A stretch of 64,000 nt of DNA, from NCBI RefSeq assembly GCF_009870125.1, contig NC_046681.1, forward strand, positions 24,884,001-24,948,000. The letters are read 5' to 3'. Made by a program: the position numbers and the translations under genes. Under the pieces are notes generated by a model. It searched no databases and was not told the origin of the DNA. It was given only the letters and a program-made list of their open reading frames with translations. Positions 40,701 through 51,589 of this stretch are shown in pieces. This stretch comes from Drosophila pseudoobscura. Lineage: Eukaryota; Arthropoda; Insecta; Diptera; Drosophilidae. How positions within the stretch are numbered: position 1 is the stretch's first letter; every line of letters begins with the position of its first letter.

Positions 40701-43700
40701 CCACCAGTGCCCCCAGTCCCATCGGTGCACTTGCGCTGCTTACCCAGACGCGGACTCTCCTCGGTGATATGCGTCTTGCTGGGGGAGTCGCCGCGTCGCT
40801 TTGTGGCCGCCACACCACCGGCCGCTGCCTCTGAGTCTTGGTCCTGCTTCTTGTTTCTGGTCTTAATGCGCGTCAATTCCAGAGTCAAGCTCTCAACTTC
40901 GATGGTCAGCTCGTCAGTCTTATCGCGCAGCTGGGCATTCTCCATTTGGAGGGCGGCCAACTTCTCCATCAGCTGCAGCATCTCCTCCTCGTCCGCGGCC
41001 GCCTTGTCGACGCTATCGCGTCGTCCGCTTTGCGGACTGTGCTCGGGACTGCTGCTGCCATGTTGATGACGACCCGACAGCTCGTTGTTCAGCTTGATGT
41101 TCTGCTCGAGCAGATCAGTCATTTGCAGATGCGCCTTCTGCTGCTCCCCCTCCAGTTCGGCGTTCTCGATGCGCACTAGTTCCAGCTCCGTCTTGAGCTT
41201 GATCTCCTCCTGTTCGAGGTTCTTTAGCTGCGCCTCCAGCTTCCCCGTCATGGCCGTCCAGTGATCGCGATCGTTGCTCATCCGCAGCGTCAGTTCACGC
41301 ACCATGCTCGCATGCCGCTGCTCTAGCTGTTGCACCTGCTGCTTGGAGTTATCCTCGAGCGTGGCATGCCGCTCGTCCACCTCGGCGGCGAGCAAAGCCA
41401 CCCTCTGGTTGGCTGCCTTATTGTCGGAGCGCAGCTTAAGGTTCTCCTCGTGCTGCTGGCGATAGGCTCGCCGATAGTTGGCCAGCTCCGACGACTGCAG
41501 GGCCACTAAGGCACGCAGCGTATTCGTGTGCGGATCCCGGTCCATGGGACTGCGGGACTCCTCCTCCAACACTTTGGTCAGCTGCATCAGATTGACCTCC
41601 TCCTCGTCGAAGCCCAGGGCATGCAGCAGGGCGCGACTGTTAACGATGTTGGCCTGATCCCAGGCATCGATTATGCTCTCCGCACCAATCATCTCCAGCT
41701 GCTGTGGCGTCACGATGTCTGCAATTCTCACGGCAATTAGCAAATCAGCAACAATAATGATTAGATTATGTACCGAGTCGTACATATAGCATTTATGTAC
41801 ACATTTATAGCCCAAGATACCAGGTGTAGGTGTAGGGGAGTGGAAGAGGGAGTGGGAAAGGCAAAGGGAACGGATGTAGTTGTGGTGATGGTGTAAGCGA
41901 AGGCGCCGAAAGTTTACTTTAGTTAAGATCCGACAGTGAAAATAATTTGGCATATAGAAATAAATAGAAATCATGGAAAAATAGTGCAAAAGGAAGCCTA
42001 ATACTCAAGTTCTGCAAGGACACATTTGGGAGGTGCAAATTTCAGATAAACGAACGGACAAATTCCTTTCGAATGACTCAAACAGTTAAAATTTAACACA
42101 AGCGAATTTTGTACGAAGAAATTCAGCTTGGAACTAAAAAATTTACCTTCTTTTAAAGGCATTATGTTCGTCAAGATACAGGTAATGATCTTTACAATAG
42201 GACTCTTCATGCACAAGACATGTATGTGGTTTCCTTTTCGCGGTCTATCTAGGGTATTCTCTTGTACGGCATTCGCTTTAAGTATGAGTCCTATCTGTAT
42301 CTATACTATCTATTCTATCTAAATGTCTTTGCCAAATTAAGTCCCCTGCGGAGTTCCAACACTTTTTCTTTTTTTTTTTTGGTAATAGATAGGTGAAGGT
42401 AAATACAATATAGTACGACTATTTATGTGATTATACAACAATTAAACGGTGCGGGCTACATAGTAGAGTGCGATTAGATACCGGATTCGAATGGTTGGAA
42501 TTGGGTTTGGATGTGGATGCGGAGAATGCTCCTCCTCGAGAGAGTGATAGAGAGAGCGGCACAAACCTTTGCAGCAGAACAAACGGCCGCCGTGATAGCA
42601 TCTCCCGTGCTCATACGCCGGTGCGGTGGCGGTGGCTGGCAGCAGGTGGGTGCCTGCGGTGGGTGTACCAACAACAACAAGTAGTGTTTTTGTCTTTGCT
42701 TTTTATCATAAATTCTGGGCATTTTGGGCTAACAAAAGTGACTGGGGCTGCCAGGGGGGCGATTGTGTATGCTCTTCCTCGTACTTACCCAGAGATTCGA
42801 CGCTGCTGCTGTTTTGCTGCTGATTCTGATTCTGTTTGGCCAACTGTTTCAGCTTGCTGGCCGCCGTGGGAGATGTCACACCCACTCCTGCTGTTGCACC
42901 CAACTTCGATTGCAGATTCTTGCGGGCGGGCAGCGAGGCGCAACGCTTCAGCTTGCTGCCGCTGGTGTGGACGGAACGCAGTCGCCGGCTGCCCGGGAGA
43001 TCGCTCTGTGAGGATGACCGATGGACCTACGGGTGCGCAGAGAAGTTGGCATTAGTGACGAGCATGAACGAAAACGGTAGGACAATTTAAGCCCAGAAGA
43101 ATGTCAGATTTCCCTCCAAAAAGAGGGAGCTGCTGTAGAAGGTACGGTTACACGTTGAAAAATTATTTCTTCAATGCAGTTGTCTTCCATTCCTTATCCT
43201 TCCCTCGTGAAGATCGCCTAGAAATCATTTAGAAATAAAGATTGGGGGACCCACCTGTACGCTCAGATCATCGCAGCCATTGAGACTCCTTTGCTGCTTC
43301 TGTTGCTGATCCTCATCCGTATTGTCCGAGTCCGTCACCGACAGCTCACAGAGCCCTCCACCCTGATGTGGCCTGGAGCGGCGTCCGTATTTCTTCGTTC
43401 CCACAATCAGTTTCGGTGAGACCTCGCGATCCGAGGATTCGGGTGGACTTTCAATATATGTGCTGGCCAGGGGCTCATCACTGATGACCAGAGAGCGCTC
43501 TAAAATAAGAACAAAAACATAAAGAAATATATGAGAAACTGAGGCCAAAACGAAGGTGTGGCTGCTGTTAGATTCTACCAAAGCGTGCGGCTAATTTTTC
43601 AATTATTGGATCTGTGATGTGGCCGCCAGCACGGCGATAGTAGAAGCGCGTTCCCATTTTGATTATGAACTAAAGTGTTTGCCAGAATGAGAGCTGCTCT

Positions 43701-44149
43701 TATATGTTAGAATCAGCTACCTGAAGCATCCTTTGGACAAATCAGCAGGTAGGATACGGGCCGCTAATCGTAAAAAGTGGCGATTACATCGATGGGTTTT
43801 ATGATCGCGGCCAACAGCTGCCGCCGCTGCTAATCCGCGAACCAAATACCCAAAAACTGATACTGATTTTGGCCTTACCCATAAATCCCGGGGACGCTGT
43901 GCTGCTGTCGAATTCTGCGCCAAGAAAATTGAGTAGCGCCTCCTTGAATTGCCCGAAGGATACACCAAATTCGTGGGCGCCACAGCTGGCGGCAAGGCTG
44001 GTAATCAATGCCGCCCCCTGGTCGCGCAGCTCCAACAGGGAGCAGAGCTTCAGCAGCGAGGTCTCGTCCAGCAGGCCGCAGTGGGTTGTCTCGCAGCTCT
44101 GGAACATCTGATACAGTTTCTGTTCATACGGATCGGAGGACACTTCCAT
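37698..44149 (-). CDS. Bsg25D: Ninein-like centrosomal coiled-coil protein (Bsg25D)
   Basis: Seven coding exons on the minus strand: 44149-43879, 43499-43255, 43026-42789, 41718-39918, 38660-38216, 38151-38040, 37975-37698. All junctions are GT..AG and in phase, giving 1129 residues. Residues 1-85 match the N-terminal EF-hand-like region of ninein (FGQFKEALLNFL). A KYGRRS motif follows near 127, then a second EF-like segment (about 252-305), and long heptad-rich coiled coils (about 310-850, 900-1115) with serine-rich linkers. The C-terminus carries a polyglutamine run. Ninein proteins anchor microtubule minus ends at centrosomes; Bsg25D is the fly ninein homologue, named as an early-embryo gene. 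The start was set at MEVSSDP; an in-frame ATG 46 codons upstream follows Q/W-rich noncoding-like sequence. Introns of 379, 1070 and 1257 bases hold no further exon that I can support, apart from the alternative start below. Confidence 0.88.
43579..43657 (-). CDS. Bsg25D: Alternative first coding exon of the ninein-like gene
   Basis: Inside intron 1 lies an ATG followed by 26 codons starting MGTRFYYRRAGGH, ending in a GT donor at phase 1. That is exactly the phase needed to join exon 2 (43499), giving ...LAARFERSLVIS. It cannot be an internal exon, since the only good acceptor just upstream is out of phase. The result would be a 1065-residue isoform lacking the first EF-like region, made from a second promoter near 43.7 kb. 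The codon use looks coding, but no transcript evidence is available here. Confidence 0.5.
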
Positions 44150-45343
44150 TATATCGCGGGGGATACGCGGGCGCCTGCAGTTTGTAGCCGTTTTTGGAAA
44201 ATCTTGCGGTGAAATCGATAAAGCGCTGCTATTGCGTTGCCGCTGCCACTGCCACTGCCACTGCACCTGGGCGGGGGGGACTTCCACGGCCAGGGGTCGA
44301 CGAAACTATAAGCGTAAGCGTAGGGGAAGATGGAGGCGGAGGTGGAGGAGGACAAGGCAAGCGCGTGTCTGGCTTTGGAGCGTGGGAGGGCGGGGACTCT
44401 ACACTAAACTATGATATGCACTTTGGAACAAATAACAGAAAACACAGCACTTATTGGTTGCAGTATTTTGGCTTAGCGTTTGATTAAAAAAAAAACAATA
44501 ATATAATGCAGTAATAGCCGAGCACTGTGTCGCCTTCTGACGGGCAGTAAATAAAACAGTCATTCAGCTAGGAATGGGGCACGTCACTGGCGCGCATATC
44601 GAAGTCACAGCTATCGGACAGATAAAAATATATCATACAACATATAAATAAAAGCAATTGTTGTAAAAAATGCATATTATTAATTTTTAAATTTATGTTT
44701 AAATTGAAACCAAAGTAGGCATTTTATTTTTAAAACAGTTAGTATAAAAATTGGAATATTTTTGAACATATAATATTGCTACTTCAACTTATTGTTGAAG
44801 AGAACTGAAACATCGTTAAATCTGTTTCAACATATGTATGTGCAAGTTTATTTTAAATGATAATACATACATGACATGCATTTGATCGAAATGGGTGTTT
44901 ATCTGTTTAAAATAAACCAATCAACGTGACTTTTAGCGATATATCGACTTGTGTACGTGACTGTGAGCGCAGTGGCGATAGTGCTATCGATGTTTCTTTA
45001 GCACCATCCATTTGCAAGCCAAAAAAAAAAAAATAAAAAGCAGATATATTTTATTTTTGTGATTCGTAGCCAAAAGAGCGAAAAACTAATGGAAATTCGG
45101 TGCAGTAACCGCGTTGCAATGGAAAAACGTGATTAGGGTTTATGTGCGAGCAACGTTTTGCATTGGAGTTTCGTATTCCGATAGCACGGCCGATACCCCC
45201 TCGCATCCGGAGTGGTTCTTCTCTGCTGTTGATATAAATTTTTTGTTTTCATTACGAAACCTCGGTCTGCCCGCAGGCAGGACACCGACACCGATCGGGA
45301 CCAGGATTGGGATTAGGCAAACAGTGAGCACATTCTTATTGCA
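44150..45343. promoter_or_regulatory. Shared divergent promoter region of Bsg25D-like gene and Bub1
   Basis: The two genes are transcribed away from each other across 1.2 kb. Toward Bub1 the sequence has TATCGATG near 44991 and ATATATCGA near 44940, close to the DRE site (TATCGATA) of many fly cell-cycle genes. A GTATATTTTATTTTTG-like AT stretch, read on the opposite strand, lies near 45046. The Bub1 5' leader includes at least one short upstream reading frame (ATG near 45119, five codons). The 44.45-44.9 kb middle is AT-rich and featureless. Confidence 0.5.
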
Positions 45344-48300
45344 ATGGCCATGCACTCGTACATGCGGACGGGCCCCAGCCAGAGTCAGACTCAAGCGAGT
45401 AGCCAGGCGAGTCCGGACGAGATGAATGGCTTCCTCAAAGATAAGCAGGCCTGGGAGCACGCCATATCGCTGTACCAGGGACCGGATCCCCTCGATCATT
45501 GGTACAACTACATATGCTGGTACGAGAACCATGCGCACAGCGATCCGGAGCTCAAGTTCCGCGAGACCCTCGAGCGCTGTCTGACCGAGTACGAGCACAG
45601 CGAATACTACAGGCAGGACGCACGCATGGTGCGCCTGTGGCTGAAGTACATAGCTATGCAAACGGATCCGCTGCACTTCTATCAGGTGCTCTTTCAGCGG
45701 GGCTCTGGACGCCAAGTGGCCGCCTTCTATATTGGCTGGGCCAGCTACTATGAGTCGCGGGAGCAGTTCAAGGATGCCGAGGCTGTATTTAACCTGGCCT
45801 TCCAGGAGAAGGCCCAAAGCAATGCCGAGCTCCAACATGCGCACACCAAGTTTACCTACGCCCGATCATTGCATTATCAGCGACAACAGCAGCAGCAACA
45901 GCAGGCGCAGGTGCAGGCACAACAGCCGCAGCCGGATGCCTTGCAACAGCTGGCAAACTATGCCCAGCAGCTGCCGCAAAGCTATGCGCCACAACAACCA
46001 CGTCCACAGCCGCCATATCAACAGCAGCACGCATCTGTTTATCAGCAATATCCGCAACAGCAACAGCAGCCACAACAGCCGCCACCGCCACCTCCAGCTC
46101 ATTCTCAGGAACAGGTGGCGGCCTATCAGACGCACTACCAGGATCAGCCGCGCTACGAACAGCAGCAGCAGCAGGTCCCTCCCCCTGCCACAGCACATGT
46201 TCCTCCGCAGCAGCAGCAGCAGGCGGAGTATGCGCCTCAGGTTGGTATAAGAACTGTTCCCTTTTTCGTGAAAGATTCTCATGTGAATGCACTTTTAGGC
46301 GCACTTTCAACCACCCCAGGAGCAGGCTTTGCCACAGTCCCAGCCACAGCCACAGCAGCAGCAGCAGCTACAACCGCACCACCCACAGCCGCAGCCGCAG
46401 GAGCCACAGCAGCAGCATAATGGCAATGGGAATAGCGTGAATGCAGAAGCAGAAACTCCGTCTCCGTCGCCTGCCATCTCTGAAGTAGCCGGACTACGTT
46501 TGCCGCGCAATTTCCATCCGTATGGGCGGAATAATCATGAGACCTGGAAGCCAGCCCTCACGCTGGAGGAGCCCGACGATCCATCGCGTGTCTGTCATTA
46601 TGCCAAGCAATTGGTTTATCCGCCAGGCGCTGGCATCGAGTACAGTCCCGAGGAGATACTCGCCCGCAAATACCAACAGATGCTGGAGGACAAGCAAAAG
46701 CCGACGGTGCAACAAGTGCAGCAGGAGCACCAGGAGCAGCAGACACTTTATGATTCCTACGAGTCGGAGGCTTCGTACTACATGACTGCCGTGGATGGAG
46801 CGCTCTACGGGAACAGAGGTAGCACCAGTGCGGCGGCGGACTCTGCAGATGAGAAAGTGGCCGAAGAGGAGGCAGGCGAAGAGGAGGAGGAAGCAGATGA
46901 AGACGAGGACGAAGGCGAGCAGGAGGAGGAGGAAGAAGAAGACTCCGAAGAGGAAGATGAGGAGGATGACGAGGAAGAGGAGGACAACCAGACTGAAGGA
47001 TACACCAATGGGGGAGTGCAGTTCAGTGCCCAGACAACCTTCGAACAGGAGAATCGCTCTATCAAGATCAAGTTCAAGAAGGAGCGCACGCTGGAGAGCA
47101 GCAGCACCTACAGTGCCTACACCATCGAGAATATCTACCACCAGCAGCATCCACAGCATCAGCAGCAGCAACACCAACATCCACATCCACAACAGCCTCA
47201 TGTGCCGCTGGAACCCCAGCCCGCCTGCTCTCCAATACCAGCAGCCACAGCCACAGCGGGCATCCAGCGTCAGCGAAACGGAGGCCATCATTTCCATCCA
47301 TATCTGCATGTGCAGACATCGACGCCGAAGAGCGAGGCGAATGGCTATCGTCGGTCCCGCGCCAAGGTCAAGCGGAGCAAATTCCAGCCGGATCTATGCA
47401 GCAACAGCAACTCCTCCTCGGCAGCAGATGTGGCCGGAGTGGCCTCTGGAAATGCGGCATCGGCTTCGGCTGCTGCTGCTGCTGTGAATGCAGGCACTGC
47501 CTCGGCCAGTGCCGCCCTGCCCATACACAATGCTACCTTCAATGACAATGCAAACTTCTCCTTCTCGAGCGCCACAGCCCTGGACAACTCCAACAATTCG
47601 CTGGCCCTGGCTGTGGATCGCCTACACTTCCGCGACACCTCGCAGGCGAATGCCTCTGGGAACAAGACGCTGCAAACGCACAACAACAATAATTACAACA
47701 CAAACAACAATGGCAACTCGACGGCGACACTGGCGGACTTTTCCACGTTCCAGGAGAACTCGTACTTTGCCACCCAGCACGACACCGAGGCGCAGGAGCG
47801 CCGTCGGTCGAAGGCCGTAGAGACAATAGCCCGGCATCTGGCCAAGGAGACAATCGATCCGTTCAACAGCGAGCTGTGTCGGGCCTTCCTCACCAAACTG
47901 AATTTTCCCGGCGACGATGACGACCATGCCAGCTACAAGATCGTACAAACGCCACTGCCAAAAATTTCCAATACGCGCACCCTGAACGTCCTCGAGGGGG
48001 TGCAGTTCAACATTGACAAGGAGGTGGGCCGTGGCTCCTTTGGCTCCGTGTACAAGGCCACCGACTCGCGGACAGGCAATGTGGTGGCCCTTAAGTACCA
48101 GAAGCCACCAAACACCTGGGAGATTTACATATGTGATCAGGTAAGGGAATACAAAAGCAAAACCATTTATGGATCACATAAATTCGGTTGTTTTTTTGTA
48201 GGTACTGAAACGCATCAAGGAGCCGGAGGTGCTGCCGGGACTGATGGACATTTCAACGGCGATAATTGCGCCGAATGCCAGCCTAATAGCCACAGAATTC

Positions 48301-48927
48301 TCGCCCTTTGGCTCCCTGCTGGACATCAACAACAAGATCCGTCAGGCCACCACCAAAGTGATGCACGAGTCCCTGGTCATGCATTTCACGGCGCAGATAT
48401 GCAACATTGTCGATCATCTGCATCGCCAGCACATCGTCCATGCGGACATAAAGCCGGACAACTTTCTGCTGATGCGTGTGCCCAGCGTGGACAGCCCGCT
48501 GCCCTCGCTGCGACTCATAGATTTTGGTTGTGCGATCGACATGTCGCTCTTTCCCGATAGAGAGCACACAAAGTTCCGCAAGGTTGTGCAGACCGAAAGC
48601 TTCACCTGCATCGAGATGCAGGAGGGTCGCCCCTGGTCATACGAAACGGATCTCTTCTGCATTGCGGCCACCGTCCATGTGATGCTGTTCGGCGAGTATA
48701 TGCAGCCGCAGAAGCGCGGCGCCACATGGGACATACGCCAGAAGCTGCCGCGCTACCTCAAGAAGCACGTCTGGTCGAAGTTCTTTGGCGAGCTGCTCAA
48801 TATGCAGGCAGACAAGCTGCCCGCTCTGCGGGATATGCGCGACATCATCGAGGAAGAGTGCTATCGCATGGACTCGGAGCTCCAGAAGCAGATACGCACT
48901 CTCTCCAACATCCTGCATCGACGATAA
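45344..48927 (+). CDS. Bub1: Spindle-checkpoint kinase Bub1
   Basis: Three exons: 45344-46240, 46299-48140, 48202-48927, giving 1154 residues. Residues about 15-185 form the Bub1/BubR1/Mad3 TPR domain (WYNYICWYE, YIGWASYYE). A long Q/P-rich linker (about 185-345) follows, then a Bub3-binding GLEBS-like motif (IEYSPEEILARKY, about 411), an acidic run (about 485-530) and an Asn/Ala-rich linker. The kinase domain begins near 875 with the loop GRGSFGSVY and VALK lysine, has the catalytic HADIKPDN (about 993) and DFG (IDFGC, about 1019). So the kinase looks active, which separates it from BubR1-type pseudokinases. Bub1 acts at kinetochores with Bub3, phosphorylating histone H2A and recruiting checkpoint proteins. 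The exon 2 acceptor has an in-frame alternative 21 bases downstream at 46320. Confidence 0.92.
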
Positions 48928-50087
48928 CCAAGCATTCGCCGTTCCACTCTATTATATTAGTTTTATTTCTATTTCTACAAACATTTTCATTTAACCTTTT
49001 GACTCAAGTCAACCTTTGAAACACATGAAATAGGACATTTCCACAAACTGTTTAAAAAAGCTAAAAGCCGGCCAGGGCTAATTCTGGCAGGTAACACACA
49101 TTATATTGCTTAGGTTTAAAGTGTAATAACCCTCTATTTATTTTATTTCGATGCCAAAAACCAATCAAACGAACGCTAAACAAACATTCAGACTCTGTAA
49201 ATATTTTAGCCACAGACTCGACCCAAAAGCCAAGACTTTTGAAATGAGTTTGTGAAAAACACAAAACTAATGAATATAAAGTGTAATTTTTTATGTATAT
49301 GTACAGCAAACCTCAACAAGCGCAAATGTAAAAAGAAAATGAAGTAAGAAAAAAAGCGATAAAAAACCCCACAATTATCAGATTGAATCGTTCGATCTAC
49401 TGTACTATTGAGTAATATATAAAGAACTTTAAATGATAGTAAATAAATTGACGAAATGTTAACACAAAAACAAACTAAAACACACATGGATCGAAAGAGC
49501 TGATATGCTATTTTATACATTTGCAGATTGATGGTTTCCATGGAATCACAGACGAGGATATATGTATGTTGGGTTCGAAAAAGGTACAACCTTTTATCAG
49601 ATGGTTTGGAGAAATAGGAATGGGAATATCGGCCCATGTCATGGTCCCGGAAACCCGATGTTGGATGAGTTGGAACTGAGTTTTCATTGAAATTAAATCT
49701 TTTATACATAGTTAGTGCTGTTATTTCCAATCGATCCAATCAATCCATTGCAACTCAGTCCTCTTAGGTCCCTAAGGCCGTAGGGTCTACTTATGTTGTT
49801 TATTTCGATTTCAGTGGATCCAAAGGAGATTAAGGGTTAGTTTTGTAGAGATAAATTTTGGGGCTATGTAAGGTTTGGTGATATCAAATCTGAAAAATAT
49901 CAGGCCAGTCCCACACTTTCAAACTGGAATGGAAATGGCCCCACAGTGATTCTGTCTTTATGGGCAGGTAAGGGAACCGGGAAAGCCCTACAAAAACACC
50001 ACTCTGCTTACAATTATTAATCAAAATTTATTTGGCTTTTGTGAGTATACATACATATGTACTTTGTATGTGTTTATATGCTCAGAA
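48928..50087. other. Bub1 3' flank and intergenic DNA
   Basis: AT-rich sequence just after the Bub1 stop contains several AATAAA words (for example near 49440) and should include its 3' UTR. The rest, to 50,087, separates Bub1 from the convergent RING gene. Nothing else is recognised. Confidence 0.55.
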
Positions 50088-50360
50088 CTATGGCTGGAGG
50101 GAAGTGGCAACAGATTTTTTTGAGCAAAACATTTCGCGGCACACTGGACAACGCATGACTGGACCAGGAAAAATTTGACCCAAATAGTAAGACCTCTGTT
50201 TAACCAGATATTTTATGCAAGTCTTACAGAACGTGTGCTTGCAGGGCAATGCCAAGGGAACCACTTTCGGACCACAGCAAATGGGGCAAACGTCTTCAGC
50301 GCTGCCCGTCTTAGTTTCTTCCTCAGCTTCAGCTGGCTTGTCCTTCTTATTAGTCGCCAT
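50088..50360 (-). CDS. Small RING-finger protein 1
   Basis: A 90-residue protein that is mostly a C3HC4 RING finger: CPIC (about 26-29), then CKHTFCKTC (about 42-50) and CPVC (about 73-76). The first 20 residues are lysine/glutamate-rich. RING fingers of this type bind two zinc ions and usually serve as E3 ubiquitin ligases; with no other domain the substrate is unknown. The ATG at 50360 was preferred over one 22 codons upstream because a clear 3' splice site (GATTTCAG) at 50380 lies between them. That implies a 58-59-base intron in the 5' UTR (donor TTTTG|GTAAG at 50438). The paralogue to its left in transcription order shares this layout. I do not recognise a named fly gene. Confidence 0.7.
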   Translation of the reverse strand: MATNKKDKPAEAEEETKTGSAEDVCPICCGPKVVPLALPCKHTFCKTCIKYLVKQRSYYLGQIFPGPVMRCPVCREMFCSKKSVATSLQP

Positions 50361-50585
50361 ATTTTTTAGTAGATTACGGCTGAAATCAAACCTTTTTTCA
50401 AACAACATTCTTTTTATTTTGTCCACTCATTTTCTTACCAAAACTAACTATTTTCTTGCCAGCTGTTCTGAGAATTTTCTCGAAGCTACAAAATGTTGAA
50501 TATAAAAAGTGTTGCTCAACGTCAAAATGAGGCGGAGTGTGGTGAAAATCTGTTTTGACGCTTAAGAGTCCGTATTGTGTATGTA

Positions 50586-50894
50586 TTAGGAGTCGTGTTT
50601 TGTTTGACTTTTAGCGTAGAGGAGCAGAGGACCGGTGCGAAATATAGCACGGCACAATGGACAGGTGCTTCGAGTTTCATTTTCAGCTCTAACCGAGATG
50701 GTTGGACCTTCATTTTCAGCTCTCGAATTGACCGAAAATTCGAGACATTCCGTACAAAAGGAGTGCCCGCAGGGCAGTTTGAAAGGATTTAAAATCTCCA
50801 GAACACAAATTACACAATCTTCAACATCGTTGGCCGACCCTGTCGGTTTTGGGGTCTTCTTAGCGGCTGGTCGGGTTTTTTTCTTTCTCGGCAT
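50586..50894 (-). CDS. Small RING-finger protein 2
   Basis: A 102-residue protein with a basic N-terminus (MPRKKKTRPAAKK) and one C3HC4 RING: CVIC, CGHSFCTEC, then CPLC. The segment between the zinc-ligand groups holds an 11-codon in-frame repeat (RAENE twice), lengthening the loop compared with RING protein 1. A 56-base intron lies in the 5' UTR (50955-50900, acceptor TTTTCAG), five bases before the ATG. That position and the CCGT(G/A)AT leader just after the acceptor match RING gene 1, so the two arose by tandem duplication of an intron-containing gene. Probable E3 ubiquitin ligase; substrate unknown. Small RING genes like this are common and often testis-biased in flies, but that is only an inference here. 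Confidence 0.7.
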   Translation of the reverse strand: MPRKKKTRPAAKKTPKPTGSANDVEDCVICVLEILNPFKLPCGHSFCTECLEFSVNSRAENEGPTISVRAENETRSTCPLCRAIFRTGPLLLYAKSQTKHDS

Positions 50895-51069
50895 CACGGC
50901 TGAAAACAAATTTAAAATTTAAAGTTTATTTTGTATTCCGCACAGATTTTGTTACCGGCTTCCACTTTTTTCTATTTTCAATAGTGACTGACTCGTTTCA
51001 CAATTCTCCCGAAACTGTTAAAGATAAGTAGTGTTGAGGCGACTTCAAGTATCCATTATCCATTTGCAC

Positions 51070-51567
51070 TAGTGTTGGGTAAACATTGCTCATTTTGGTG
51101 AACATGTTCACTTGTTCTTTTTTAGTAAGTGAGTCAACTCACTCATATTGCTCACTTGCTCTCTTAGATTGCTCAGTTACTCACTTGCTCACTTGCTCAG
51201 TTGCTCACTTGCTCACGCAGTTTTTCACTATTCATGCAAAGTTGGTTTCAAATTTCAATATACTATCGAATTAGCGACATACTGAATTTTTGAAAGAGTA
51301 AACAGCTTTTCCGGTAATACAAAAAGTGTAAAGTAAACGCAAATATGAGCAACATCTGCCAGATAGCAATATGCCCTTTGAGGAGCAAAATGGCGCAAAA
51401 AGTGAGTAGAGAACAAGTGAACAACAAAGAACAAGTGAGCAAAAAAGAACAAGTGAACAACAAAGAACAAGTGAACTAAAAAGAACAGCTTGGAAGGAAC
51501 ATGTTCAGTTGCTCACTTAAGTGAACAACTCTTTTTTGTTCACTCACTCATGATCAACACAACACTA
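51070..51567. mobile_element. hAT-like MITE, 498 bp
   Basis: The element begins TAGTGTTG and ends CAACACTA, and is flanked by perfect 8-bp duplications ATTTGCAC (51062-51069 and 51568-51575). The 8-bp duplication fits the hAT target consensus nTnnnnAn. Inside each end are many short repeats, GCTCACTTG-like on the left and GAACAAGTGA-like (inverted) on the right, typical of hAT subterminal repeats. No transposase is encoded, so it is non-autonomous. Which active hAT element moved it cannot be seen here. Confidence 0.85.
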
Positions 51568-51589
51568 ATTTGCACTGCAGCATTTGATA

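Noticed and set aside
40521..41066. Long + strand frames opposite the ninein-like gene
   Set aside because: They are antisense shadows of the coiled-coil exon.
45732..46250. Serine/arginine-rich frames within Bub1 exons
   Set aside because: They are +1/+2 shadows of the CAG-rich Bub1 linker.
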